64,000 nt of DNA, taken from positions 868,001-932,000 of the forward strand of contig NZ_JAGKQQ010000001.1 of assembly GCF_017939745.1 (NCBI RefSeq), in the 5' to 3' direction. Source of the stretch: Gemmata palustris (GTDB taxonomy: Bacteria > Planctomycetota > Planctomycetia > Gemmatales > Gemmataceae). A program made the translations under genes and the position numbers. Below the pieces are notes generated by a model. The model did no database searches and was not told the DNA's origin. It saw nothing but the letters and a program-made list of their open reading frames with translations. This document shows positions 17,976 through 27,604 of this stretch, in pieces (the stretch's first letter is position 1; each line of letters opens with the position of its first letter).

Positions 17976-18683
17976 TCAATCAGGCCAGCAAAACTGGCAA
18001 GTAGAACAGGACGTACCCTTCTTCCGACCAGACTCTGTCTCAGTCGGGCAAATCAAGTCGAGCTTGATCCGCTTGTTGTCCTGATACCGCAATGGGTGGT
18101 TCAGGAAGATCAGATCCGCAGCCTCGGGCTCTTCGTCAGAATCCATCAGCCACGCGACCCGCACCCCTTCCGGGACGGTCAGCGGGTATCCGGTCTCCTC
18201 ATCCGCTGAGAACCACACGGAGAGGTTCGGGAGCTTGGCCAGTTCTGCCAACACCTCCAGAATGCCGGGAATTCGCCAGCTCCGGCTGTAAAGCCAGAAC
18301 TTCGTGTGCGGGCAGTTGGAAACGATTTCCAGCCACTTCGCGCGTATCCAGGGCTATACATGTCACCACTTACGTGGGGACGCACAGCCAGACAGCCTTT
18401 GCGATGGATCTCTGCCGTCATGCGACTGGCGAAGTCATCGCGCTTGCTTTGTTCGTAGCACCACTCCAGGCGTTCGATCACCTGGGGAACACGAACCGGC
18501 CCCGGCGACAGTAGCAAAGCGATTCGCACCGCTTGCTCCGTCCGGGGCAGGTGACACCGGCGGCACGTCGAAGTGAAACACCGACATACCGAGTTTTTCG
18601 TTACCAGCGACCAAGAGCCCTCGTTTGGTTTCCACGGGGAAAGTCCACACGGGTAATCCCGTAGGCGTGTGAAAACACTTCAC
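17976..18683 (-). pseudogene. GP88-family phage protein, frameshifted
   Basis: Minus strand. Three frames join to one protein: LLVAGNEKLGMSVFHFDVPP (from about 18620), then RVPQVIERLEWCYEQSKRDD and CLAVRPHVSGDMYSPGYA, then LPNLSVWFSADEETGYPLTV, EGVRVAWLMDSDEE and a Cys-rich end LICPTE with CSTCQFCW. Order and motifs match the 'gene product 88' family of actinophage and other temperate phage proteins, which usually contain several cysteines including this terminal CxxCxxC. At least two single-base changes break it (about 18520 and 18250). Function of the family is not known to me. Confidence 0.7.
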
Positions 18684-18847
18684 AAGCCTTTGGGAGAAAC
18701 CCGGCGAGTTGGCACACAGATTTGAGATTCGCGCAAGCGGTTTATTTGACAGTCGTGCGATTAAATTGATTGAGAATTGGGGCGCGATGCCCTAGGGTGT
18801 AAATCACGCAAGGGCAATGAAGCCCGGCGAGACATAGAGGAACGCGT

Positions 18848-19086
18848 ATGAGGAAAGAGTTTGAAATGACCGAGCAAGAGCTTGGCGAATTGCTTGAAGC
18901 CTGCAAGCCCACACCAGCAATGCTCCTGGTGGTGGCACGCCTATGGGCGGCACGCCGCAAGAAAATGCTAACCGCGCGTGGCATCGCCTTGGTGAAAAGC
19001 TGGGCTTCGACTTCATGACCGTCGAGCCCGTTTCAGGTAAAGGCCAGTGGCATTTCACAGTCATTGTTGTCGAACAGGCAGCATGA
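18848..19086 (+). pseudogene. Small phage-type protein, one frameshift
   Basis: Starts MRKEFEMTEQELGELLEACK at ATG 18848. After KPTPAMLLV the good reading moves by one base to GGTPMGGTPQENANRAWHRL, then GFDFMTVEPVSGKGQWHFTV, ending in TGA 19084-19086. A lost G in a GGTGG(G)TGGC stretch near 18932 explains it. Proteins with a KPTP...GSPQENAN...WERLG...FDGMTV layout are common early genes of lambdoid and related phages. The stop overlaps the next ATG (ATGA), so it headed an operon. Confidence 0.68.
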
Positions 19087-19315
19087 CCCCGTCCGAACTC
19101 CGCTCCCTCGGTGAACCGTTCCCCGGTTGGCAGTCCCGCCCGCGCGCTGCCTCGGCGTGAACTCACGCACCGTGCGGAGCTGGGCTTCGGGGCGGAACCG
19201 CATCACCCCGCAGATGGAGAGGCTGATTCGGCAGGAATTTGAAGCTGGTCTGGTGGAGAAGCAGCAGGAGGCGAAATCACATATCGAACAGGCAGATGAG
19301 AGGGATACAGAATGA
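19083..19315 (+). pseudogene. Small Cro-like HTH protein, one frameshift
   Basis: ATG 19083 overlaps the previous stop. MTPSELRSLGEPFPGWQS is followed, after a one-base shift near 19130, by ARCLGVNSRTVRSWASGRNR and ITPQMERLIRQEFEAGLVEK. The second part is a clear helix-turn-helix (LGVNSRTVRSWASG). It resembles small phage regulators of the form 'ALGVNERTVRRWASG'. The stop at 19313-19315 overlaps the next start. Confidence 0.62.
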
Positions 19316-19635
19316 TTTTCACCAGTAAACACCGACAGAGATTGATTGATTTAGAATGCGAGATGCGCCTTCTGCAAAGCAACGTGGTACGCCTGAACTG
19401 TGAGGCGGGTCGCCACGAATGGATAACTGCGGGCGGCAACACCCCGCGTCCCCACCATTTTGCGTTGCAAGCATTGCTGGACTACTCCGGAGGCAAAAGC
19501 ATGAATACGGCAGTCGTGTGCGCCCTCGATCAGTCTGAAGCGATGCTTTTAACCTTCCTGATTATGCCCTTGGTGGGGTTCTGCATAACCGGCTGCATGG
19601 CATTGGTGATAATGCACTCGGGACTGCAAGCATAA
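19312..19635 (+). CDS. Hypothetical protein of a decayed phage-type operon
   Basis: A 107-aa frame from ATG 19312 (ATGA overlap with the previous gene). The N-terminal half is polar (KHRQRLIDLECEMRLLQSNV, a likely coiled coil). The C-terminal half from an internal ATG at 19501 is hydrophobic (LLTFLIMPLVGFCITGCMAL), suggesting either a membrane anchor or a second small gene fused by decay. No family recognised. Confidence 0.45.
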   Translation: MIFTSKHRQRLIDLECEMRLLQSNVVRLNCEAGRHEWITAGGNTPRPHHFALQALLDYSGGKSMNTAVVCALDQSEAMLLTFLIMPLVGFCITGCMALVIMHSGLQA

Positions 19636-19733
19636 ATGGGGCAAGTGGTGTGAGCCAGAGACGCTTGAAACCATCAATCGCGGCAGCTCAGCCAAGATGC
19701 TCTTAGGTGTTACGCAGTGCGGTGGTTTGGGAA

Positions 19734-21206
19734 CTGCTCTTTGCGCAACTTCATCACCATTAAGCGGCCAAGTCGAGTAGTCGTTCGGCGGCGACTTGTA
19801 ATTCGGCCTCGTTGATCCCGGGCCGCAGAACCGCCTGAATTTCGTTCCGCAGTAGCTCACGGCGCCAGGCGCGGCGCTTATCCGCGTGACTCGGTCGCCG
19901 TTCCCCGTCGTCCCATGGACTTGCGGCCGGTGCCCGGCCAACGCCTGGCATCCCGATTCCAGGCCCAAGCTTCGGTCATCGTGAGCGCCCACAGGCACAC
20001 GTGGAACGCCCCGACGTTGGCCCGCACGAGCGCACCTGCTGCTGACCCGCCCCGACAACTTCTTTCAGATCGCGGAACGCGATCTCCAGGCTGAAGCGAC
20101 TCGCGACACTTCCGAGGATGTCGCCCACCGGCGCGGCGGTGTCGGTGCAGAAGAACGCCACCCACCCGGTGGGCTCGTCCACCAGAACGACGCGAATCGC
20201 CCCACCGGCCGGGCGCCAGGTGGCCACGAACGTCTTGTACTTCTTCTCCGTCGGTTTCCCGTACAAGTCGAACGTCCCGGTGGCCCACCCGCGGGTCTGT
20301 CCGGCTCGCTTGGCCAACTCGATTCGCTGGTCCCCATAGGTCCGGTTCGGTCCGCGCTGGTGGGGCGCCCGCGGGCCGGGCACGGACCACAGGGCCGAGT
20401 CCTTCCTCAGTCGGCTCACCACCGTCACCCCGAGCTCCCGCAGGGGCTTGAGTACCGGGGCCTTGGCGTACGCCCCGTCGGCCACCACCCAGAGGGGCTT
20501 GCCCAGGTGCCCGAGCCACGAGGCGGCCCACCGCACCAACTCGACGGCCAGTTCCAGCTTGGTCCGGAACCCGGGCCGGGTCCTCGCCGGGATCCCCGGA
20601 AGGTCCTTGCGGCGCACGTACAACCGGGCCAGCAGCGGGAGCGCAACGATGCCCCAAGAGGGGTGCCGGGCCAGGAGCCCGAGGACCACCCACACGTGCC
20701 CGTACACGAACGGTCCGCCGGCCGGCCCGGGCGTCGGGTTGTGGTGCACCCCGGCCCCTTGTACCGTTGCCCCGTATCGTTCCGTTGGGGTGTCATCCAG
20801 GGCCAACGTGAGCCGTCTGGCCTCCGCCGCCAGGGGCCTCACGACCTCCCGCAGCAGGTGTGACGCCGCGCGGTCGGTCCGGCCCCAAGCGCGGCCACCG
20901 TGGTGTAGCACGGGCGATACTCATCGCTCAGCCCGGCGGACCGAATCCAGGTCGTAACGGTGCGCCGGCCCCGAGCCAGAACGGCTCCGACCAGCAACCA
21001 TGCCAGCCGCGGAGCCGATCGTGGGTCTAACGCCGCCGCGAGAACCGAAAACCAGTGGCACGACGAGGGTAGCGGATGCGATGATGGCATGGCCGCGTCC
21101 GTCCGGGGCGAGGGTGGTGTGGTAACCCCATCGTCTCGGACGGGCCGGCGCCTGTCTACACGCTAAGCCTCAGCCGCTCGAATACAGGAAGTCGCGCAAA
21201 GTACAG
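19734..21206 (-). mobile_element. IS4-like DDE insertion sequence, copy 2
   Basis: A 1473-bp element, same family as 16344-17817 but in the opposite direction. Ends are CTGCTCTTTGCGCAACTTC and the complement of CTGTACTTTGCGCGACTTC. A perfect 8-bp target duplication TTTGGGAA is present at 19726-19733 and 21207-21214. It is inserted inside the IS701-like transposase. Confidence 0.88.
19760..21090 (-). pseudogene. IS4-like transposase, frameshifted (copy 2)
   Basis: From ATG 21090: MPSSHPLPSSCHWFSVLAAA, ARGRRTVTTWIRSAGLSDEY, LTLALDDTPTERYG (catalytic Asp), FVYGHVWVVLGLLARHPSWG, WVVADGAYAKAPVLKPLREL (second Asp), SRLRKDSALWSVPGPRAP, SRFSLEIAFRDLKEVVGAGQ, LTMTEAWAWNRDA and LDLAA at the end. Three single-base shifts (about 20895, 20045, 19925) break an otherwise complete transposase. 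Confidence 0.8.
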
Positions 21207-22321
21207 TTTGGGAAGCCAATGTGGGGTCGTGTCAGGTAGTCTCGCACGGCCTCACGAATGATCGCGGTTTTGGCTTCGACCCAACTGATGCCCGTCGCAA
21301 AACAATGCGCCTCGAACCGTAGGAACGCGCGCAAGGGCCAACCCGATGTGGTTGCGGCTGGGCGCGGGCCGTTCGGCACTGACACCGCTCGATCCCGGTG
21401 CATTGCTTGATCCCCGGTGGTAGTGCTCGATGGCCCAACTGAACTCGGCGAGTTGCACCCGGGTCAGGTCCGTCATCCCCAGATCGTTGGTGGCCCAATA
21501 CGCGGTGCCCCGTCTGGGGTGGCAATCCCGAATACCTTGACCAACCCGAATCCGGTGAGCCACACGTCCGCCGGTCGCCGCGATGGTCGTGCTCCAGCCG
21601 CCCGTGTGCCCTCTCGATCCTTGTTCACGAGCCGGTTCGACTTGAGCCGGGTGAGCCACACCCACCCGCAGTTGCGGATCAGTTTCAGATTGTCCAGGCT
21701 GCTGTACCACCCGTCGAACACGACGCCCCGGGGCTTGAAGCCCCGGGCATAGCGCCCCGGATCATGTCCCCGAAGTGGTCGTTCTTGGTGCGCGTCGTCG
21801 CGTCGGCTTGTTGTAGATCCGGTAGTCGCACGGGATGTGTCGGTCCCCGTCGGTCCACAGCAGGGACACTAGGTTGATCCCCGAACGACCGCGTGGTGCT
21901 TGCCGGACCAGTGCCGGGTGACCAGTTCGATGGCTCGGGCGTAGGGCTTGTCCAGGGTCGAATCGTCCACGACCAGCACCCCGTCGTCGCCGGACCTGGG
22001 TTCGTGCTTCGGCCCAAAGGGTGTCGGGATCGGGTTCCACGCGCGCGAGCAGACGGGTAAACGCATCGTGGGCCGGCGGGTCGGGTTGGCTCGGTTGTAC
22101 CCGAGCTGCCTCCGTACCCGAGTACCCCTTCGGGGTCGCGATCAAGAAGTCGATGTAGTCCTGCGGGAACACCTTGGGCACGCTCATGACACGATCGTAG
22201 ACCCACACCCACACCCGCGCAAGGCCCAAAATGCCGCACTGCGTAACATCTAGCTCTATCAGATTCGGGTTTGCGAAGGATGCAACCACGCCGAGCACCG
22301 CAAGATCGAAACGATAACAGC

Positions 22322-22889
22322 ATGAGCACCAACCTGCTGTTTATAGAACCATGACCCGCCGTACCCGCATCAACACTGTCGCCGAAGCCGACGCACGCCC
22401 TCTCAACTCGCTCCCTGGCTTTCTGCTGCAGGGCAACCTCGGAAGCAGGTGAACGATTTGCTGGCCATTGCAGCCGTGTACCGGGGAGATCGACCGCCTG
22501 CAGGCGCTGGCGGGAGAACAGAAGAAGCCAGGGTTCGTGGACCTAATCGAGAAGAAACGAAATAACCAAAGCCTCACGAGGCGGAAAAGAGGATGAATGA
22601 AGTCTTTGCTATCACTATCGGCGGCGTTTGCGCTGTCCCGTTTCCTGCACGAACTGCCTAGCGGGCCACCTTCACTTCGAGAGCATAAGCCGCTCCCCGG
22701 TCAAAGAAGAAGACTGGAGCGCGCAAGCAGCAGCGGGCATCGCAGAAACAACGGAACCGGGCAAGAACGAATTAAACCAAGGAAGGACAGTTCATGGTTA
22801 TGCTGATAGAAGTGGGCAAGACCTACCGCAATCGCGAAGGCGAGAAGGTGAGCATTATAGTGGACCCCGAAAACTGGACCGCCGGTTAA
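22322..22889 (+). pseudogene. Remains of further phage-type small genes
   Basis: A chain of tiny frames joined by ATGA overlaps (starts at 22322, 22351, 22593). The best preserved parts are KQVNDLLAIAAVY and EIDRLQALAGEQKKPGFVDL with IEKKRNNQSLTRRKRG (to 22596), and, after GGAAGG, MVMLIEVGKTYRNREGEKVS from ATG 22794. The latter is cut after about 22 codons by the IS3-like element at 22861 and runs into its end as VDPENWTAG, stop at 22889. Several single-base losses occur. Individual functions are unknown. Confidence 0.5.
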
Positions 22890-23061
22890 GCTACACCGGA
22901 GGCCCAGGAAAGGGGAACCAATGGCGGGCAAGCGAAAGAGTCACTCGGCAGCATTCAAGGCCCAGGTCGCACTGGCCGCTCTCAAGGGCACGGCCAGCGC
23001 GTACTAATCGCCTTGTAAAGTCAGGACTTCGTCGAGGAACTGTGTGTTCATGAGGGGCGGA

Positions 23062-24238
23062 TCATCTTACCCGGATACTGTCCTTGATGGGATGGCGCTT
23101 CAGTAGGGTGACGGCGAACCGTCGGAGCCAGCTCAGGTTGTTGGCCAGAACGCGCTGTCGCGTGCGGCTCTCGTCCTCACGGAACGTGACGTCCAGAACC
23201 CAGTGCATGGACTCGATGCCCCAGTGCCCACGAACCGCCTCGCCGAACCGCTTGCCACTCAGGAACCGGCTCAGCATGTAGAACCGCACCTCGTCACTCT
23301 GACTCCCGTTGGCGTGCGTGGTGATCCGCACCGCGGTGCCGATGGCCTTGATCCACGGCCACTCCCCTGGGCCGCAAAATCCGTGGGCACCTGGGCCACG
23401 AAGTAGGAGAGCTCGTCGCGCCGACCGTGCCCGCTCGTCGGTCTCTCGGGTCCGGTGCTTGAGGGCTTTCAACTCGCCTTCCAGGTGCTTCAGGACCAGA
23501 GCCCCGATAGCCTCGGACAGCTTCGGCTGGTTGTCCTTCACGGCGATCACGAAGTCCCCGCCGCCCGTAACGATGTCACGGGCGATGTCCTTCTGGCATC
23601 CCATCGCGTCGATCGTGATCAGCGCCTTGTGAAACTCGATCTGCTTCAGCAGGAGGGGAATAGCCGTGATCTCGTTGGACTTCTCTTCGGCCGCCACTTG
23701 GCCCAAGGCGATCCCGTGTTCGCTCGCCCACGCGCTGACGATGTGCAGCGGCCCGAGCCCGTGGACCGCGTCGTGGGACCGCCGACACGTCTTGCCGTCG
23801 ATGGCGATCAGGCGGGCCGGGCCGATCCCGTCGGGCTCCAGGGCGTCGGCGATCCAATCCCGGAAGCACCGCTGAAAGGCCTCGGGTTGAAGGGCGATGA
23901 GCAACCGGCGGATGCAGTCGCGGGACGGGATGCCGTTGGGGAGCGTAAGGAACCGGGTAAGTGACTGTCCCATATGCCTCGAAATCGCCGTATTTTCGAG
24001 TTGTCACCCACGATTTCTCAGGCTTTTTCGCACATATGGGACAGTCACTAAGCCAATCCCGGCGATTGGTGGCCCATCGGTGAATCGCGGTCGGACCGTC
24101 ACACCCGCACACCAGGCCACACACCGCAATCACGACAATGTCGACGAACAGGTGCTTGCGGTTCTGGGGATGGCGGGGGTCGGGCAGGGACTCGAAATAG
24201 GAACCGATCGATTCAATGGTAACCCGCTTGGTGGCCAT
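23062..24238 (-). pseudogene. ISAs1 transposase, split by a MITE
   Basis: From ATG 24238: MATKRVTIESIGSYFESLPD, VDIVVIAVCGLVCGCDGPTA, WATNRRDWL, then the MITE (23961-24048), then TRFLTLPNGIPSRDCIRRLL and onward through LIAIDGKTCRRS (catalytic Asp), ITIDAMGCQKDIA (second Asp), DFVIAVKDNQPKL and GHWGIESMHWVLDVTFREDE (Glu) to a complete C-terminus at 23062. Removal of the MITE plus one TAA restores one uninterrupted ISAs1 transposase of about 360 aa. Confidence 0.85.
23961..24048. mobile_element. 88-bp MITE, copy 1 (in ISAs1)
   Basis: Palindromic ends GTGACTGTCCCATATG and its complement, 88 bp, flanked by TAA on both sides (23958-23960, 24049-24051). Its ends match those of the IS5-family element at 36597-37479 for the first 13 bases (GTGACTGTCCCAT), so that element's transposase is the likely mobiliser. 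Confidence 0.88.
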
Positions 24239-25464
24239 AGGTCGCACCGGACTTCAGACAACGGGCCCGCGGGCGGGCGTGAGAACCACTGCCCAAGTGA
24301 TAGAACGGCGCGGCACCGCGCAAGTCCACGCAACTTCCCCAGTCGCGCGCGTTGGCCGTGCTCTCAAGGGTGACAAGACAGTCAACGAGGTGGCCGCCCA
24401 GTTCGGGGTCCACCCGACCCTGATCCACGACTGGAAGAAGAAGCTCCTGGCCGGGGCCGAGGCGGTGTTCGCCTCCGGGGCGAAGGCCACCGGACCGCCG
24501 GAGGACAAGACCGCCGAGTTGTACGAGCAGATCGGGCGACTCAAGGTCGAACTCGACTGGGTGAAAAAAAATCTGCCGCCCTCGGCTGACGCCAAGCGGG
24601 CCATGATCGACGACGGGCACGCCGAACTGAGCGTCCGTCGGCGGTGCCAGTTGATCGGGCTGGGTCGGGCGACCTACTACCGGGAGCCGACCGGGGAGTC
24701 GGCCGAGAACCTAGCACTGATGCGGTTGATCGACGAGCAATACACGGCGTGCCCGTTCTACGGGAGCCGGCGGATCACTCGGTGGCTGGCGACCCAGGGC
24801 CACGAGGTGAACCGGAAGCGGGTCCAGCGGCTGCTGCGGGTGATGGGGCTGGAGGCCATCCACCCGAAGCCGAAGCTGTCGGCCGGGCGGGGCCACAAGG
24901 TGTACCCGTACCTGCTCCGGGACGTGCCGATCGACCGGGTCGGGCAGGTGTGGTCGGCCGACATCACATACCTGCCGATGGCCTCCGGGTTCATGTACCT
25001 GGCGGCCACGATCGACTGGTTCAGTCGGTATGTGGTGGCGTGGCGGCTGTCGAACACGCTGGACGGGGCGTTCTGCCGAGACATGCTGGACGAGGCGTTG
25101 GCGACCGGGACGCCGGAGGTGTTCAACACCGACCAGGGGGTGCAGTTCACGGCCGGGGCGTGGGTCGAGCGGGGGAGGCGGCCGGGGTGCGGGTGAGCAT
25201 GGACGGGCGGGGGCGGTGCCTGGACAACGTGTTCGTCGAGCGGCTGTGGCGGACGGTGAAGTACGAGGACGTGTTCCTGCGGGGTACGAGTCGGTGCCCG
25301 AGTTGGAGCGGGGCTGCGGGCGTACTTCGCCTTCTACAACGAGCCCGGCTGCATCAGTCGCTCGGGTACAAAACCCCGGTCGAAGTGTACCGGGCGGGAA
25401 GGTCTAAAGAGCCGGCGAGAAAGTAGCTAAGAATCGCCGGTTTTGGTCTCGACAATGGGGTCCA

Positions 25465-25820
25465 CTACAGCCAACTTGTTTGCCAGCATCGCGTCGGAGA
25501 GCGAAGCTGAGTCGGCCGTCGAACACTCGCCCAGCAGGCGGCCGTACTTCTCACGCTTCCGCACGACACATCTGACCTCTTTGCCCTTGATAAGCATCTG
25601 CATGGCGTCTCTCGCTTCGTAGAACCCGGCCTCGCCTTTTCGGGGTATCGATGCGAGCGAGGCGAACACGCTCGTCGCCGCAGCGGAGAGTATCGCCGTC
25701 GATGGCGGCGCAAAGCGCAAAGACGTAAAAGACATGGGCCACTGAAGTTATACCTTCGACACAAAGGGTTTCTAAAATTCTTCTGCCCGACTTGTCACAG
25801 ACATAGCCCTGCGGTGTCAA
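25465..25820 (-). pseudogene. Thermonuclease-like (SNase) protein, truncated and frameshifted
   Basis: Minus strand from about 25765: FALCAAIDGDTLRCGDERVR and LARIDTP (the SNase signature with IDGDTL and an Arg/Asp pair), then after a one-base shift AGFYEARDAMQMLIKGKEVR, KREKYGRLLGECSTADSASL and DAMLANKLAV, cut by the end of the IS3 element at 25464. The RKREKYGRLLG stretch corresponds to the conserved Arg-x-Tyr-Gly-Arg region of staphylococcal nuclease homologues. The original protein would be a small secreted or periplasmic nuclease. Confidence 0.7.
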
Positions 25821-25859
25821 AGCCCTCGGAGAGTTCCGTACCTACCACAATGTTTTCAT

Positions 25860-26809
25860 TTGGCAAAGCGGGGACGCGTGTTTAATCCTTTCAGCGAGCA
25901 GTCCGCGAGCGGGCCGACCGATATCGAACTGGTTGAGAAAGCCAAAGCGGCGACCGTGCCGCGCTCGAGCAGTTGGTCCTGCGTCACCAGGCGTGGGTGT
26001 ACAACATCGCCGTCCGCATGGTCTTTCAGCCGCAGGACGCGGAAGAAGTCACCCAAGAAGTTCTGATCAAAGCCGTCACACGACTCAGCACATTTCAAGG
26101 CAACAGTCAGTTCCGAACCTGGCTCTACCGCATCGCCGCCAACCACGTCCTGAACATGAAGCGCGCGCGGGCGGAACTTCATCCGCACACGTTCGCGGAG
26201 TACGCCGCCGCGGTGACAGGCGTCACCGACCTGGACCTGCCGACCCGAACACCGTCCCGGTGGACGTGCCGCTCCTGGTCGAGGAGGCCAAACTCACCTG
26301 TACGACCGGGATGCTGCTCTGCCTTGACCGCCGACAGCGGTTGGTGTTCACGCTGGGCGAGATCATGGGCGTCAGCGACACAATCGGTGGCGACGTCCTC
26401 GAAATGTCGGGCGACAACTTCCGGCAGTGCCTCGCGCCCGCCGCGACCTGTACGAGTTTATGCACGACCGATGCGGTCTGGTGAACGCGGACAACCCTGC
26501 CGGTGCCCGAAGAAGACCAAGGGGTTCATCGAAGCCGGCCACGTCGATCCCGACCGCCTGCTGTTCGCCTCGCGTCACGCCCTGCAGGTTCGGAACGCCG
26601 CCGGCGACACGGTCCGTGAGATCGAGGATACGCTCGACCGCCAATACGCGGACATCTTCCGCGACCACCCGTTCCACCAGCCGCCCGACCAGGTCGCTTG
26701 GCTGCGCCAGCTCCTGGACCAACCCGCCGTTCGCACCGCGCGCTGCGCTACCCTAAATAATCTCGTCACTTCTGTCACATTCGGCCTCCCACCGTGTCTA
26801 CGGGGGTAA
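25860..26809 (+). pseudogene. ECF-type RNA polymerase sigma factor, multiply frameshifted
   Basis: The start is a TTG or GTG near 25860 (MAKRGRVFNPFSEQSA). In sequence: GPTDIELVEKAKA, ALEQLVLRHQAWVYNIAVRM (region 2.1), DAEEVTQEVLIKAVTRLSTF and RTWLYRIAANHVLNMKRARA (region 2.3-2.4), then VDVPLLVEEAKLTCTTGMLL, CLDRRQRLVFTLGEIMGVSD (region 4), LARARRDLYEFMHDRCGLVN and a Cys-containing tail PCRCPKKTKGFIEAGHVDPD. At least four single-base losses (about 25950, 26243, 26443, 26503) must be repaired to read one protein. It heads an operon with the SDR gene 12 bp downstream. Confidence 0.72.
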
Positions 26810-26821
26810 GGAGGTCAAATC

Positions 26822-27575
26822 ATGACAAAGCTGAACGGAAAGAACGCCCTGGTCACCGGGGCTTCCAAGGGGATCGGGGCCGGGATCGCCCGGAGCTCGC
26901 CGCGTGCGGCGCGGCGGTCGCGGTGAACTACGCGTCCGACCGGGCCGGAGCGGAGGCGGTGGTCAGCGCGATCACAGCGTCTGGCGGCCGGGCCGTCGCA
27001 CTTCCCGGCAACGTGTCGAAGGCGGACGACGTAGCCCGGCTCCTCGCCGAGACGGCACGCACGCTGGGAGCACTCGACGTGGTGGTCAATAACGCCGGGG
27101 TGTACTCGCCGACACCGCTAGAGTCGGTAACTGAGGACGAGTTCCACCGCCAGATCAACACAAACGTGCTCGGGCCGCTGCTGGTCATGCGGGAATCGCT
27201 GAAGCACTTCGGGCCGGCGGGCGGGAGCATCATCAACGTCGGGTCTGCCGCGTCGCGGATGTTCGCGCCCGGCTTCGCGGTGTACACGGCAAGCAAGGCG
27301 GCTCTCGACGGAATCACCGGAGTGCTGGCTAGGAGCTCGCGGCCCGCCGCATCCGGGTGAATTCCGTGAATCCCGGAGCCACGCTGAGCGAGGGCACGCG
27401 GGCGGCCGGGCTGTACGGCGTGGACAGTGAGTTCGAGAAGCAGTTGGTCGCCATGACGCCGCTCGGCCGCGTCGGCACGCCGGCCGACATCGCCAAGGTC
27501 GTTGCGTTCCTCGCATCCGACGATTCCGGCTGGCTCACCGGCGAGATCCTCCTCGCTTCCGGCGGACTGCGGTAG
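26822..27575 (+). pseudogene. Short-chain dehydrogenase/reductase, two frameshifts
   Basis: ATG 26822 follows [27 protein letters not shown] carries the NAD(P)-binding TGxxxGIG motif. VVNNAGVYSPTPL (NNAG), INVGSAASR (catalytic Ser region) and YTASKAALDG (YxxxK) follow, then [20 protein letters not shown] and a standard C-terminus [15 protein letters not shown]. One base is missing at 26891-26897 and one at 27331-27337, both where GGGAGCTCGC would be expected and GGAGCTCGC is found. Otherwise a normal 250-aa classical SDR oxidoreductase of unknown substrate. Confidence 0.8.
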
Positions 27576-27604
27576 AGCGGCTCAACCCAGCAAAGGAGCT
27601 CGAG

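Larger units (their letters stand above)
19710..22187 (-). pseudogene. IS701-like transposase, interrupted and frameshifted
   Basis: From ATG 22187: MSVPKVFPQDYIDFLIATPK, EPDPDTLWAEAR, GVLVVDDSTLDKPYARAIEL (first catalytic Asp), GINLVSLLWTDGDRHIPCDY, GVVFDGWYSSLDNLKLIRNC (second Asp), WLTRLKSNRLVNKD, LAEFSWAIEHYHR (Glu region) and LRAFLRFEAHCFATGISWVE. Several one-base frame changes plus the nested insertion inactivate it. Confidence 0.75.
19707..22249 (-). mobile_element. IS701-like insertion sequence carrying a nested IS4-like element
   Basis: Ends are GTGTTACGCAGTGCGG (19707-19722) and its complement CCGCACTGCGTAACAT (22234-22249), flanked by TTAG (19703-19706) and CTAG (22250-22253), the 4-bp YTAG-type target typical of IS701. 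Its transposase on the minus strand is cut near its 3' end by the IS4-like copy 2 (19734-21206). Deleting that copy and one TSD restores the last codons (FPNHRTA, stop). Confidence 0.8.
19613..22325 (+). pseudogene. Zinc-finger-like phage protein split by an IS701-like element
   Basis: The left piece at 19613-19706 reads CTRDCKHKWGKWCEPETLE, then TINRGSSAKMLL. The right piece at 22250-22325 reads LYQIRVCEGCNHAEHRKIET, then stop. Together they give a short protein with Cys pairs (CxxxC and CEGC) of a kind seen in phage early regions. The insertion sequence 19707-22249 lies between, and one further base shift is needed. The stop overlaps another ATG at 22322, continuing the coupled chain. Confidence 0.5.
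22989..24360 (-). mobile_element. ISAs1-family insertion sequence carrying an 88-bp MITE
   Basis: Ends CACGGCCAGCGCG (22989-23001) and complement of CGCGTTGGCCGTG (to 24360). A perfect 10-bp target duplication CTCTCAAGGG is present at 22979-22988 and 24361-24370. It is inserted in the IS3 transposase gene. Without the MITE and its TAA duplication the element is 1281 bp. A second, truncated copy of the same element lies at 54968-55264. Confidence 0.88.
22921..25426 (+). pseudogene. IS3 transposase (OrfAB type), interrupted and frameshifted
   Basis: MAGKRKSHSAAFKAQVALAA at 22921, then broken by ISAs1 after ALKG. It resumes at 24361 with LKGDKTVNEVAAQFGVHPTL (helix-turn-helix), KTAELYEQIGRLKVELDWVK (leucine zipper) and the integrase core: WSADITYLPMASGFMYLAAT (D), VFNTDQGVQFTAGAW (D) and, after two frame changes near 25170 and 25285, DNVFVERLWRTVKYEDVFLR (E) and RLHQSLGYKTPVEVYRAG. 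OrfA and OrfB are in one frame here. Confidence 0.8.
22861..25464 (+). mobile_element. IS3-family insertion sequence with nested ISAs1
   Basis: Left end TGGACCCCGAAAACTGGACC at 22861 and right end complement TGGACCCCATTGTCGAGACC ending at 25464, with sub-terminal ACCGCCGG/AACCGGCG similarity. The transposase is interrupted by an ISAs1 element (22989-24360). No clear target duplication is seen, so a deletion may have accompanied the insertion. The left neighbour is a truncated phage gene and the right neighbour a truncated nuclease gene. Confidence 0.8.
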
